In this document: positions 22,393 to 33,554 of the stretch, piece by piece
Position numbering within the stretch: the stretch's first letter is position 1
How the letters are laid out: every line of letters begins with the position of its first letter
From: Arabidopsis thaliana
Taxonomy: Eukaryota; Streptophyta; Magnoliopsida; Brassicales; Brassicaceae
DNA length: 64,000 bases
Direction: 5' to 3'
Assembly: GCF_000001735.4 (NCBI RefSeq)
Contig: NC_003074.8
Location: 20,901,261-20,965,260, forward strand
Program-made: the position numbers and the translations under genes
The notes under the pieces: generated by a model
Seen by the model: the letters and a program-made list of their open reading frames with translations, nothing else
What the model was told of the DNA's origin: nothing
Database searches by the model: none

Positions 22393-24436
22393 CTATTTTT
22401 CAAGCTTCTCGATTTCTTCACGCTGCTTTCTTTCTGCTTCTTGAAGTTCGAATTCTTCACGTTCCTTCCTTTCGGCTTCTTGAAGTTCAATCTCTTCACG
22501 TTCCTTCCTTTCGGCTTCTTGAAGTTCTCTTTCGGCGTCTTCTTCCTCTTCAATTCTGTCAAGATTATCAAACTCTTTGGTTGCTGCCATTGCTTTTACC
22601 ACAGGATCTCTTAACTCAGAGATCAAACCACCACCGACTCTGTACTCTTCTTCATCACCAATAAGGAATAAGCGTTGATCAGGACCAGACGCCATCGGAA
22701 TATCCACCGCCAGTAGTTTCATATCATACTGAGCAAAAACAGACATGAACATCAGAAATACACAAAACTCGCATACATCGTGATATAGAAATGGGAACAC
22801 TGATAGGTTCATACGGCGATATCTCTCACAGTAACATAGAACAAAAACAGAGTCAAAGAAGCAAATGAAGAACAAAATAACCAACCAAAGCAAAGAATCA
22901 AAGACAACCTAGGTTTTGTTTTAGAGAACCCCCAAACCTCACGAAAATACTCAACACTTTAAACATCAAAAGCCTTTTCTATTTATACTCAATGACTAAC
23001 AAGTTGAAGGGGCATTGTTAATGAACTCTTATCAGGAACCTAAAATGTTTACAAGCCTAATTGTAAGGTTACCTTGGAAAACTTTCAAGAACAGATTACT
23101 TACAATCATCATGATAGTAATGTGATCAATGATCAATCTAAGAAGAATGTTCTTCATCTAGAGGGAAAGTAGAGAAAGTAAATACCTGGCCTTTCTTCTT
23201 CTTGACTTCGACACTAACAAGTCCCTTTCGCTCAGAACCTTGAACCGGGAATAGGAGGAAGCAACGCTTGTTCCTAATTGTTGGCTTGAATTTTTTGAAT
23301 GTTATTCCACCACCTGACATCACATAAGCACGCAAATCTGATCCTGCTAGAGGAGCACCCATAACTTCAAGAACATCAGCCGCTGTATTGAGCTTCCTCA
23401 TAGTGATCCTGTAAACTTTATCGGGATTGATCGTGAACCTTGCGCGAAGGTATAAACCCTATTAATGGAAAATTCACAGAATATTGCTGTGAGCAGTGAT
23501 AACTCTATAACATAAGAGAATGGGAATGTTATGACAACAAACCAAAGTTAACAACAGTATTTGCAATTTTTGATGAAAAGTTGAAGACTATAAAGATTAA
23601 CAAAACAATACAGTTTTCCACGGAAAAGATCCACACAGAAACTATGTCATAGCTCTGAGTTCAGAGACCCACTACTGAATCAATCCTAAGTTGTATCTCA
23701 AAGTTATCAGAAATAAGTATAGAGAGAAGCTAAAACTTACAGCAAATGCAACAATGGCAGATGAGAGAGCAAGGAAGCCATACTTGGCCATTCCCTCAGA
23801 GAGGCCAACGAATGTACTAGCGATTCCAAACATGACCCTCCACAAGAAAATACAAACAAAAACAGCTCCTGCTCCAAACACCAAAAGGTTATTCTTCTTC
23901 CAAAATGCATCAACGTGCAACCCTAAAGCCATTCGGTATCTAGCAAAAGTCGAACTAACAGCTTTGATTGGCTTGTCAACAACCTTTCTAGCGAAATTCC
24001 CATCAACTTTTCGAAATCCAGAGCTCGAAAACAATCTAAACGCCGATACAAAGTTCATATTAACACGGGGCTTAACCAAGGCTACACCACAATTCTGCAA
24101 ACCAGGTACGAGCTTAGGACTGGGTAAAATCTGGGATAATCCCACATTTTTCGAAGTGGGTCTCGACAAAAAGCTGTGGAAACTGGTCTTAGGTTGAAGC
24201 TGAGAAACCCCATTAGAGGGAAGAATCTGGGATAAGCCAAAGTTTTTCGAAGTGGGTCTCGACGAGAAGGTGTGGAAACCAGACTTAGGCTGAAGCTGAG
24301 AAACCCCATTTGAAGGAAGAGCCGGAGAAGACAAAGCTGAGAGTTTTGACCATCCCGTCGTTGTGAACAGGTTGACTCGACTGTAATGCAATTGAATAAG
24401 TTTGTGAACTGCTTTGAAATCGGAAGGTTTCACCAT
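22393..24436 (-). CDS. TIM21-like mitochondrial inner-membrane protein
   Basis: Three exons (24436-23741, 23458-23186, 22728-22393) encode 434 residues. The N-terminal third is rich in Ser, Arg and Lys with few acidic residues, as expected of a mitochondrial presequence. It contains a perfectly periodic 32-residue duplication (residues 40-71 and 72-103, unit LPSNGVSQLQPK...GLSQI). A hydrophobic span (LLVFGAGAVFVCIFLWRVMF) and a second weaker one near residues 215-232 precede a conserved domain (GLYLRARFTINPDKVYRIT onward) that I recall being annotated as a TIM21/import inner-membrane subunit. The C-terminus is a charged helix with three copies of LQEAERKEREEIE. The paralogue is At2g40800. The domain assignment is recalled and moderately certain. 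Confidence 0.7.
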
Positions 24437-25613
24437 CTTTTTAGGGTTTTAGATCGAACTGTATAGGGTTTCACAAAAACAAAAACAAAAAGTGTATAAT
24501 CCTACTTTTGATAGACGAAATGCAGAAACTAAGAGCGAGAAAGAGTTCGCTTTATGGATCAACGAGTCAGAATTTTTGCTTCGACGCCATGAGAACTTTC
24601 GGATATTCAGTCACCGGAGCTGATAATTGTGGTGAACCAAATTGAGGAGATACGGGCCGGGTCGGGTCGGGTCGTAAGGGAAAGAGGCCCATTAAGATAA
24701 TAATAACTATACTTTATTTTGCTTGTATTAGAAAAAGGTTAAAATATACAATGACGACAGTTGACTAACGCAAACAACCGAATAAAGAAAGAACAAAATC
24801 GGAAATTTTCGACGAAGATAAAATCATACAAGTTAGTATACAGAGACGATTCTCATAGCCAAGTCATTGATTTGAGAAGATAACAAGATTATTATAGCAT
24901 CAGGATCGAGATTGTTCGTCGTCCATTGAAGCAGCATTTTCCTTCTTCAAAGATCGCTTTTGGTTCTTCTCGCTGTTTTCGTTTTCTAATCGGTGAGGAT
25001 TTTGTTCAATCTCATTGTGTTTTTGTGTTCGAATCAGGAAATGTTCGCAGTTCTTATTGTTTGATCGGATTCTTAATTTGTGTGTAAATTATTACGCGAT
25101 TGTTGGATTATATATGAAACTGGAATTGTGGTTTTGTTAGGATTTTGGAGTATGTATGAAGTTGCTTAGGGGTTTGTTGATCGTAATGTATGATGAATAG
25201 ATAGGGTTTTTAGGTTGATGAGTTTCGATCATGGTGGAATTTGATTTCTTACATGGCTTCCTTGTACATGGCTAACATTGACGGCTAAGAATTGTGGTCA
25301 TGACATGTTATCGCCACTAGTCTTACCTCAGAGAAGATACCTTGTTAATTTGTTAACACTTTTGTGTTGAATTAGCTTAAGTTTTTCTAAGGCATTGTAT
25401 TAGTCTATGTTCGACTAGGATTCTGAATCGTTAGGTGTTGTAATGTCTCTGCTATGAGTTTGGGATTGATTGCTTCAAGTTTAGTCTTTCAGTTTCATTG
25501 TTTTGGATCTTGTGGACAGTGTGTTTCATGAAGTGAGATCAATCTTAAAGTCTTATTTCTTGGTTATTGATTTCAGCTTGCAACAATTTCAACGTTTCAC
25601 ATATTAAGGAGAA
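24437..25613. promoter_or_regulatory. Divergent promoter of the TIM21-like gene and ATG18D, with ATG18D 5'UTR intron
   Basis: The middle carries three tandem GGGTC units (about 24659-24674), followed by an AGGCCCATTA site II element near 24686-24695, typical of housekeeping promoters. The ATG18D leader probably begins near 24850-24900. It has a donor near 24994 (ATCG|GTGAGG) and an acceptor (TTTCAG) ending near 25576, so the leader holds an intron of about 580 nt. Confidence 0.45.
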
Positions 25614-27537
25614 ATGGATCCTCGGAGAAACTTCCAACCAGGTGGCTATGACTCTCGGAATACCTTCACTTCAGGATCTTTTGGGCCTCCAGATTTTGGT
25701 GAAAGTGATGAAGCAGAGTTGGTTTCTGTTTCTTGGAATCAGGATTACAGTTGTTTTGCTGCTGGCACTAGCCATGGTTTTCGTATATATAACTGTGAAC
25801 CGTTCAAGGAAACTTTTAGGCGAGAGCTGAAGGATGGAGGGTTTAAAATTGTAGAGATGCTTTTCCGGAGTAATATCTTGGCGCTTGTTGGTGGTGGACC
25901 TAACTCCCAGTACCCTTCAAATAAAGTATTGATTTGGGATGATCATCAGGGGCGCTGCATCAGTGAGTTTACTTTTCGGTCGGAAATTCGTGCAGTGAAG
26001 TTAAGAAGAGATCGAATTGTTGTTGTTCTTGAGCACAAGATATATGTCTACAATTTTATGGATCTAAGACTTCTTCATCAGATTGAAAATATGGCAAATC
26101 CAAGGGGACTATGTTGCCTCTCTCATCACATGAATACATCTGTCTTGGCTTGTCCAGGTATTCGTCGAGGAGAGGTCCGAGTTGAACATTTTGGGCTTAA
26201 CATGGTTCAAATCATTAATGCTCATGATTCTAATATCGCGTGCATGACCTTGACATTGGATGGCTTGCTCCTTGCAACTGCCAGTACAAAGGGAACTCTG
26301 ATTAGAATTTTCAACACGATGGACGGAACTCGTCTGCAAGAGGTCTGATATGTGATAACTATGAACTAACTAGCTTTCATTTTCTTAACACCATTATTGT
26401 ACCATATGTTATTTAAGTAAATATTTTGGTAAGGATTCTGTCAAGGTAATGGTTGAGCAAACAAGCTGTCACGATTTATTTAGAAAGACTTTGGTAGCTA
26501 TTAATAACAATAATGGAATCTTATGCAGAACATATGTCAGTTTTGTTTGCATATTATTGATGAATTAGTCCAATGCTGCTTTGTTACAGGTCCGAAGAGG
26601 CGTGGACAGAGCAGATATCTATAGCATTGCTCTATCACCAAACGTGCAGTGGCTTGCAGTATCAAGCGACAAGGGGACTGTTCACATTTTCTCTCTCAGA
26701 GTGAGAGTTATAGGGGAGGACGCATACTCCACTGAACATGAGACTTCTTCAAATTCCCTGCAGCCTCTTGTTTCTCCAGCCAGTGGTGCCAACCCTGGTT
26801 CGTCATTGTCTTTTCTGAGAGGTAAGACAGAAATTAGGAGATATCTGAAAAAATGACTGTTACCGTGAAAGTACATATGATATGCCTTGTTTCTCTTTAA
26901 GAACTGCTTATGGAGTGAAAGGACAGAAGGCTAGATTATATTGAGTGAGTACATAAGTGAAACTTCCAAGAAATAGCTTTCTTGGTTCATGAGAAAATCA
27001 GTGATCTTTATAGAAGTGTGTCCCTAAACCTTGTGAAATTTTATGTGTCACTAGGAAAGTTATTGTTTTTTTTTTTTTCCATTTCATAGCTTTTCTCTAA
27101 ACCAGCAAATCGAGAAGTATATTTCAAATATATAATTGTGCAGTTGGATCATCTCATGCTTCTGTCTGGTACCTAACATCTTCAGACATTGTTGCAGGTG
27201 TTCTACCAAAATATTTCAGCTCGGAATGGTCATTTTCTCAGTTCCATGTACCTGAAGTCACCCAATACTTTGCAGCATTTGGTGCTCAGAACACAATTGC
27301 AATTATTGGCTTGGACGGAAGGTAGCTAATCTCTCTGAATGTATATTCACATCATCCACAAGTATTATATGCTTCCATCACACTAGTCAGAATAGCAAAA
27401 ACATAAAATAACCAACAACCACACATATGATTTATCGGCCTTACAGTTTCTACAGGTGCAATTTCGATCCAGTGAACGGAGGAGAGATGACTCAGCTTGA
27501 ACATTTCCATTTTCTGAAGCAAGATAGCCCGAGATAG
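25614..27537 (+). CDS. ATG18D: ATG18D, WD-repeat phosphoinositide-binding autophagy protein (PROPPIN)
   Basis: Four coding exons (25614-26342, 26590-26821, 27198-27321, 27447-27537) give 391 residues. WD40 blades of the ATG18/WIPI type are clear ([62 protein letters not shown]). The phosphoinositide site of PROPPINs, usually F/L-R-R-G, reads V244-R-R-G247. PROPPINs bind PI3P on forming autophagosomes and help deliver ATG2 and lipid. Exon 1 ends in a non-standard donor context (GAG|GTCTGA); the exon 2 start (GTCCGAAGAGGC) continues the frame. An alternative acceptor near 27143 could add a short exon. The closest paralogue is ATG18C. The 3' end is followed directly by rearranged DNA. Confidence 0.93.
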
Positions 27538-27626
27538 TCAGACCACGTGCTTGGTTTGAGTTTTATGTACATAACAATTGGCTCTGTATATAGATTTGGT
27601 GAAACCGCATACGATTTTATTCTTCC

Positions 27627-27835
27627 AAGCTTTACTTGATTGAAGGAAAATGTATTCTTGATTGGAACAATGTATATACAAAAAGGATTTTTTTTTGGTT
27701 ATAACACTAATTTCTACAGAGAATCAAACTGCAATTCGATTACGTTTATTAAAATTTCAAATCAGAATGTTGATTATAGGACAGATATAACAAATGCAAG
27801 ATGGTTCAGCTTACATGGTCATTTCAAGGTTACAG
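27627..27835 (+). repeat. Left copy of a 0.2-kb direct duplication flanking the alpha-SNAP copy
   Basis: Starting at AAGCTTTACTTGATTGAAGG, this segment matches 31526-31718 closely, with small indels, to about CAGCTTACATGGTCATT. The right copy includes the last codons of the alpha-SNAP gene. The left copy is therefore an alpha-SNAP 3'-end fragment pasted behind ATG18D. Confidence 0.85.
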
Positions 27836-28396
27836 AACCGGATTTCTCCATTTAATTTAAAGACTTATACATTTAATTATTAATATTTAGTAACTTTAAT
27901 TTTATAGAGACAATATAGAAAATTATGCAATGGAGATGCTTTAAAAGTATTAGGTGCCAGAGTTAAAAAAAAAAAAAAAGTATTAGGTGCCTTGTCGTCA
28001 CCAGATTCCATTGGATTTTACGACTTTTTGTTAAACTCACAAGTCGCTAGCTTGTGGTTTAAGCAATCTTTTTTTTTTTATATAAAATTTACATATATTA
28101 AAAATTTTATGTGGTTTTTTTTTACATAATAGTTAATGATGCATTAAATTTAAGCAATTTTAATGATGCATTGATTTTATTAATTCCCCTTGCTCAAAAT
28201 ACTTTCTATGGTGTGATTAACACAAATTATATTATTATTCTTTTAGAAATTTTTGCTTGTAAATGCTAGTTTTGATTGCATTATTATTCTTTTTTCTTTT
28301 ACGTCATTTACGAGAATTTTCAATTTTGTTTTATCAAAAATTTCTAATTGAATATTTGATGTTGCACATAAACTGACCGTGATACATGTGCTTGTT

Positions 28397-28705
28397 CTGT
28401 ATATAGATTTGTTGAAATAACACTAGAGTATGCTACCAATGTTACGGATCACGGTCTCCAAGCAATTGGTAAAGGATGCAAAGAATTAAAACATCTTGAA
28501 ATACTAAACTGTCCTGTTAGTAAAACAGGTCTTATAGAAGCAGGCGAGAGCTCTTCTTCCATTAGATATCTTTACGCATCAGGTAATAAAGATGGAAAGG
28601 AAGGAGGAGTGCAATCTTTTGCACAAAATAATGATAATATATTTTCTTTTCATTTGTTGTTAAGATTCTCCGAGATCTTCTCGAGATCTTTTTTGGAAAT
28701 ACGAT
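28397..28705 (+). pseudogene. Fragment of an F-box/LRR (FBL-type) gene
   Basis: One frame reads ATNVTDHGLQAIGKGCKELK, then HLEILNCPVSKTGLIEAG. That is the cysteine-containing LRR pattern (VTDxGLxAIGxGCxxLxxLxLxxC) of F-box/LRR proteins. It starts without an F-box or start codon and the repeat pattern dissolves after about 50 residues. I read it as a displaced exon fragment. The parent gene was not identified. Confidence 0.6.
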
Positions 28706-29120
28706 AAGATAGGCTGAATAATTCTTATTCTGAAATTTTTTGGTAATGCGAAACCTTTGTTTTATATGTTCAAGAAGAAAAGAAATATTAAGAATTTTTT
28801 TTTTGTTCAGTCACACAACTTTAGAACAAAATTATGTTAATAATTTTCTTCATTTTAAATCCAAAACTTCAAAAGTTAGAAAACATATGAAGTAAAATAA
28901 AATAAAATGTGCTAAGCTATAAATTGATTTTAGTTTACATAACAAATTCTAATTGAAACTTATTTTTTTATATCGTCAAAAAACAACAACTAAATTCTGA
29001 AAAAATATCAAAAACTCCAATTTGGAAAGTATAAATTACAAACTAACTTGTTTTATTTTATGTTTTAATATAATAGTTTAGTTGGTTTAATAATAGTAAG
29101 TGTTATTTTATTATTTTTTA

Positions 29121-29280
29121 AAAGGGAAGGGTTTAAAAACCCACCAAAAAATCCCTTAAATGGATGCTTAAAAATCTCTGGTCGCGGGCTTAGCCCCAGT
29201 AGACTAGTTAGATCACTGTGTGGTCTGGGCATTGAGTTATCAAAGAAAAAAAGGGAAGGGTTTAAAAACCCACCAAAAAA
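29121..29280 (+). mobile_element. Short SINE-like insertion with 31-bp target-site duplication
   Basis: Identical 31-bp direct repeats (29121-29151 and 29250-29280, beginning AAAGGGAAGGGTTTAAAAAC) flank about 98 bp that end in an A-rich tail (TCAAAGAAAA). Long exact target duplications plus a 3' A-tail are the signature of LINE-driven retroposition. The insert is unusually GC-rich for this neighbourhood (GGTCGCGGGCTTAGCCCCAG). I do not see a clear pol III box pair, so the SINE class is inference. Confidence 0.5.
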
Positions 29281-29596
29281 GTTGAGGGTTTTGTACATGT
29301 TTTTTGTAAAAGGTGAGGGTTTTTTTTACCCACTTTTCATAGAGCTGAGGAACTTGATAAGATATCAAACAACAAGAGTCTCCAACTCAAGCAGAGACTT
29401 CAATCTCTCACAACAACACTGCAGCTGTTTCAGGCCCAAAAGGAGACACGAAGCCCATCTCTCATTCATCGGAACTCTGCAATACTCAAAACAGAGAACC
29501 ATCACGCGAGCCGCTTCAGCTACCATCGCTCGCCGCCAACTCTTGTTGTTGTTTGATATCACTTTCTCTTCTTCAAGCAGTTGCTACTACTTTCAG

Positions 29597-31538
29597 AAGA
29601 AAGCTGAGAAGAAGCTTAACAGACGGAGAAGATTCGACACTAAGTACGAGGATGCTGCTGATCTGCTCGAGAAAGCACGTGATTCCTATAAGCTTGCCAA
29701 ATCATGTAATTTCCATAAATAATAATCAGCCGGCCTTGATTTTTGTTTCATCTGATTGATTTGTGATGATGATGAGGAAGAAAAGGTGAAACTTGAGACT
29801 TTTGATTGATCTTTGGTTTAGCAATTGTGGTGATCCTTCCATGGTGTTGTGAGAAGTTGATTTTAGGCCTCTTTGATATGTGGGAATTATAAATTGGATA
29901 CTCAACATTTAGATTACTCGATAATGATGGTTTTTGGCCTTATAGTAAAGTCATTGATAAGTATCTTCTTGCTTATGTGTTTGATTTGTGATTCTTCAGG
30001 GGATCAAGCTGGAATAGCTTATCTAAAACTTGCCGATTGTCACTTAAAGGCAAATTCTTTGGCAAACACATATATGATAATGGACGAATGTATGGATCAT
30101 GTAGCAACAGCTTTTTAGATTTTAATTGACATATATGTACTACAGGACTGATTATCAACTCTTGTGTGTTTTCCTTTCGCTATGCATGTTTATCGCGTCC
30201 AAATATAACCATGACCTTATTATATGCAGAGGCTGCATCTTGTCTAGAGAGAGCGGCGAATATATTTTGTGAGATAGATAGTAAGGCTCAACATGGCTGC
30301 AAGATATTACAATGTACTACATGTCTCTTTTGAGTATGAATTAGATACTGTTACTCTTTTAGTACGGATAGTGAGAAGATAGTTTTATTGAGGGGGAGGC
30401 ACTTCTTCAGCATCTTCTCCATGGTTCGTGTTGTTTATGCATGTTGGATCCTGTCGGATTTGTTTCTTTTTTTCTACAGTATATATAGTAAGCTTGGTAC
30501 TGACTTTCTGTATTTGTACTAATGTGTACATTGTCATTTACTTTTGACAGGAAATTGCTGAGTATTATGAATCTGATGAGATGTTCGAGCAAGCTATTGC
30601 TTACTATGAAACGGCAGCTGAATTCTTTCAAATAGAAGAAGTGACCACCTCTGCAAACCAGTGCAATCTAAAGGTTGCACAATATGCTTCCCAGCTAGAG
30701 CAGTAAGATTTTCGGCACCTGACCTTTTTTTGGCTTTCTCATCCTCTGGTATTGACGTACTTACAGTACTGAGATGGGACCATGTTAAAATCGAATTTTC
30801 AAACCACAAATTTGACATTGTTTGGAATAATGTTGTTGTTCTCTACACATGAGCACATGGATTATAGCCCCTTCTCTACTTTGGGGCGGATTGATTGATT
30901 GATAATAGGCTTGCTGTTGTATCTTTGATAGGTATGAGAAGGCAATCCAGATTTATGAAGACACAGGCACGCCATTCACTCAACAATAAGTTGCTTAAGT
31001 ATGGAGTTAAAGGCCATCTTCTCACTGCTGGCATGTGCCACTTATGCAAAGCTGATGTTGTTTCCATCACTAATGCACTGGAGAAATATCAGGTTCTTCT
31101 TCTTCCACAGCAAACAGCCTTAACATCAGCATCCTGGCGTGGTCCTTTGAGTAACTATGACATGTGTTCTAACTTGTACTTTCTTGCAGGATCTGGATCC
31201 GACTTTTTCAGGAACACGGGAATGCAAGTTCTTAGCGGTAAAGTTTAAACTCTGGTGTTGTAAGAAATTGGGGAGTAGCTTACATAAAGTATGTTAAGTG
31301 TTGTACATTTATTCTCATGAACAGGACCTTGCTTCTGCTATCGATGAAGAAGACATTGCAAAGTTCACAGACGTTTCCAAGGAAATTGATAGCGTGAGTC
31401 CACTGGTATGGGCAGTAAACCACATGCAACTATTTGGATGTAAACTCTGTCTGGTTCTTGATCATGACAACAATGTTGTTGAGGGTAAAAGAGAAGTTCA
31501 AGGCCAGGGAGCTGGAGGAGGATGCAAGCTTTACTTGA
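29597..31538 (+). pseudogene. ASNAP1: Degenerate alpha-SNAP gene copy (ASNAP1)
   Basis: Exons matching plant alpha-SNAP appear in order: KKAEKKLN...[12 protein letters not shown] (29597-29705), [16 protein letters not shown] (from 30000), EAASCLERAANIF (from 30230), EIAEYYES...[15 protein letters not shown] (30551-30702), [10 protein letters not shown] to LEKYQ (30932-31092), [16 protein letters not shown] (31190-31237), [20 protein letters not shown] (31325-31405), and a tail ending [14 protein letters not shown] (stop 31536-31538). Alpha-SNAP is the adaptor that recruits NSF to disassemble SNAREs. Several breaks are visible: no recognisable N-terminal exon, a scrambled middle of exon 2 ending in a stop, a frameshift near 30280 (before RLNMAARYY), a one-base frameshift near 30964, and a missing AG acceptor before the last exon (CTG at 31451-31453). 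A rescued, divergent protein through alternative splicing cannot be excluded, since the locus carries a protein-coding annotation as I recall. Confidence 0.7.
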
Positions 31539-31718
31539 TTGAAGGAAAATGTATTCTTGATTGGAACAATGTATATACAAAAAGGATTTATAACTACACT
31601 AATTTCTAGAGAAAATCAAACTGCAATTCGATAACGTTTATTGAAATTTCAAATCAGAATGTGGATTATATGCCAGATATAAATGCAAGATGGTTCAGCT
31701 TACATGGCCATTGCAATA
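31526..31718 (+). repeat. Right copy of the 0.2-kb direct duplication
   Basis: Matches 27627-27835. It begins within the last codons of the alpha-SNAP copy and covers its 3'UTR. Confidence 0.85.
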
Positions 31719-31768
31719 ACCTTATTTCTAGAATACATAAGCTGTTTTCTCCTACGGCCATAAAGAGT

Positions 31769-33165
31769 CTATAGTTTTGAAGACAGGGCAGTCTTGTGGT
31801 CGAGAGCAATCATCACTTTTCCAATTGCCTTCCTGTCTTTGAGGTCCCCGAATGCAAGATTGGCCTGTAATCAAAACGGTAAGTGTTTAATTACATGTTT
31901 TGAGTTTTGATGTCATGAAGATGAGTTAATGTTTTCACCTGGGAGAGGCTATAGGTATGAGAGATGTGAATAGTGATCAATCCTCGGGAAAGCCATGACA
32001 ATAACTCTTTGATGGAATCTTCAAGGACATTGGGCTGATGGATCCTGTAGCTACCCCAGTAAAGACCATGAACCGTCCAGTTCTGCACCAATTGGTTACT
32101 ACAACTTATGAAGATTTGATTCTCTCAAGTGAAAAGCTTCTTCTTCTCTATAATACAACACAAACCATTTGTTTACCTTAACAAGTGCTATATTAGCAGG
32201 AATGACAGGTATTTCGCCGCTGGCGAAACCTATCACCAGAATCTGGGCTCCCCATTTCAGAACTTTCATGGACTCCTTGGTTAGTTTCCCTCCAACAGGA
32301 TCATACAGAACATCAACTCCTTTAAGCTTTCTTGTCTTGATAAACTCTTTCACACTTGAAATAACATTCTCAGTGCCTAGATCAACAACATGATCCACTC
32401 CCATTGACTTCAACAGTTGAATCTTCTCAGTTCCTCTACCAAAAAAGTAAGAGATTCAAAAACCAGAACCGATATCATGGAAGCCAAAAGTGAAATGAGT
32501 CTAAACAAGTATATTACCTAGCAACTGCAATGACAATGGCTCCACAAACCTTACCGATTTGAACAGCTGCAAGGCCAACGCCACCAGCAGCACCTAGAAC
32601 CAATAAGACCTGCATCAAAACCAATGAAAAATCTATCAAGTCTCAACCTTTATAAACTCAAATTCACATCAAGCAAAAAAACTGAATAAAAAAGATGAGA
32701 TTTTTTTACCTGACCAGATGTTAAACGAGCTCTATGAACAAGTGCTACATGAGAAGTCCCAAACGCAACAGGAAGCGCAGCTGCAGCAACCATGTCACAT
32801 CTTTCCGGTACAAGGAACAAACGAGATTGATCAGCGACGATAAACTGAGCGAAGGAACCGAGATCGGCGAAAGAACAGACACGATCTCCAACGCGGAATT
32901 TGGTGACGGCGGGACCAATCGCGTCGACGATTCCGGAGTAATCAGAGCCCGGAATGAAAGGTAACGGAGGTTTCTCCTGGTATTTCCCGAGAATCTGAAG
33001 GTAATTTGCGTAATTCAAGCTCGTAGCAATAACTCTGACTCTCACCGACGTGTCTGAATTCAAAGACGGGATCGGATGAGTCTTGCTTACTTCTACCGGA
33101 GATTCTGGACTACCTGGATTCGTCGCAGTTGGATCTCCCAATTTCCGGCAAACCAAAGCCTCCAT
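31769..33165 (-). CDS. Zeta-crystallin-like quinone oxidoreductase / alcohol dehydrogenase-like protein
   Basis: Five exons (33165-32710, 32609-32518, 32435-32177, 32082-31939, 31864-31769) give 348 residues. The fold is that of medium-chain dehydrogenases: a GroES-like N-terminal domain (IPGSDYSGIV, FRVGDRVCSF) and a Rossmann domain with the nucleotide-binding LGAAGGVGLAAVQIGK motif. The catalytic and structural zinc ligands of true alcohol dehydrogenases are absent, so the NADPH:quinone oxidoreductase branch fits best. No targeting sequence is obvious, so it is probably cytosolic. The ATG at 33165 was chosen over an upstream in-frame ATG at 33246, because the extra residues would be encoded by the GA microsatellite of the leader. 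It shares a 390-bp divergent promoter with the F-box gene. Confidence 0.9.
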
Positions 33166-33181
33166 TTTTGCTATCTCTGAT

Positions 33182-33218
<37 letters not shown>

Positions 33219-33554
33219 CTGAAGAGTGAAAGAACCAGCTTGGCAATGGGACGTTATCGTAAGCATATGAGATGGATTTGATACGACGCCGTTTAGATCA
33301 TCGTAATTAATAGTATAATTTAATAACTTTAAGACCGTATAAAACCGAACCGGTCCTCTTTGGATGATTTGCTTATGACTAATCTGAAAATTCAACGGCG
33401 AAGAGACCAAGAGAACGATCACAGATCACCGTTGGATCAGTCGTCGTCGTCCTAATCTAACGGCCAGGAGACTCTTCTCCGATATCTTGTGCTTCTTTCC
33501 CGTTACGACTTCGTCGGACCCCAAAACCTAATCCTTAATCTCCCATTCTTCACC
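33166..33554. promoter_or_regulatory. Short divergent promoter with a GA/CT microsatellite
   Basis: About 390 bp separate the start codons of the oxidoreductase (-) and the F-box gene (+). A (CT)n run of about 15 units (33184-33213) lies in the oxidoreductase leader, where it reads (GA)n on the RNA strand, immediately before the start codon. Confidence 0.6.

Larger units (their letters stand above)
27538..29596. other. Scrambled intergenic region between ATG18D and the alpha-SNAP copy
   Basis: Holds the ATG18D 3'UTR, then the left copy of a duplicated segment (27627-27835), an F-box/LRR fragment (about 28397-28705), and a SINE-like insertion (29121-29280). A motif at about 27580-27606 (CTCTGTATATAGATTTGGTG) recurs imperfectly at 28395-28421. 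AGTATTAGGTGCC occurs twice around a poly-A run near 27946-27992. No intact gene. Confidence 0.6.

Noticed and set aside
29121-29280. Reading the repeated GFLNPSLL peptide on the minus strand as a repeat protein.
   Set aside because: The repetition is fully explained by the 31-bp DNA target duplication around the insert.
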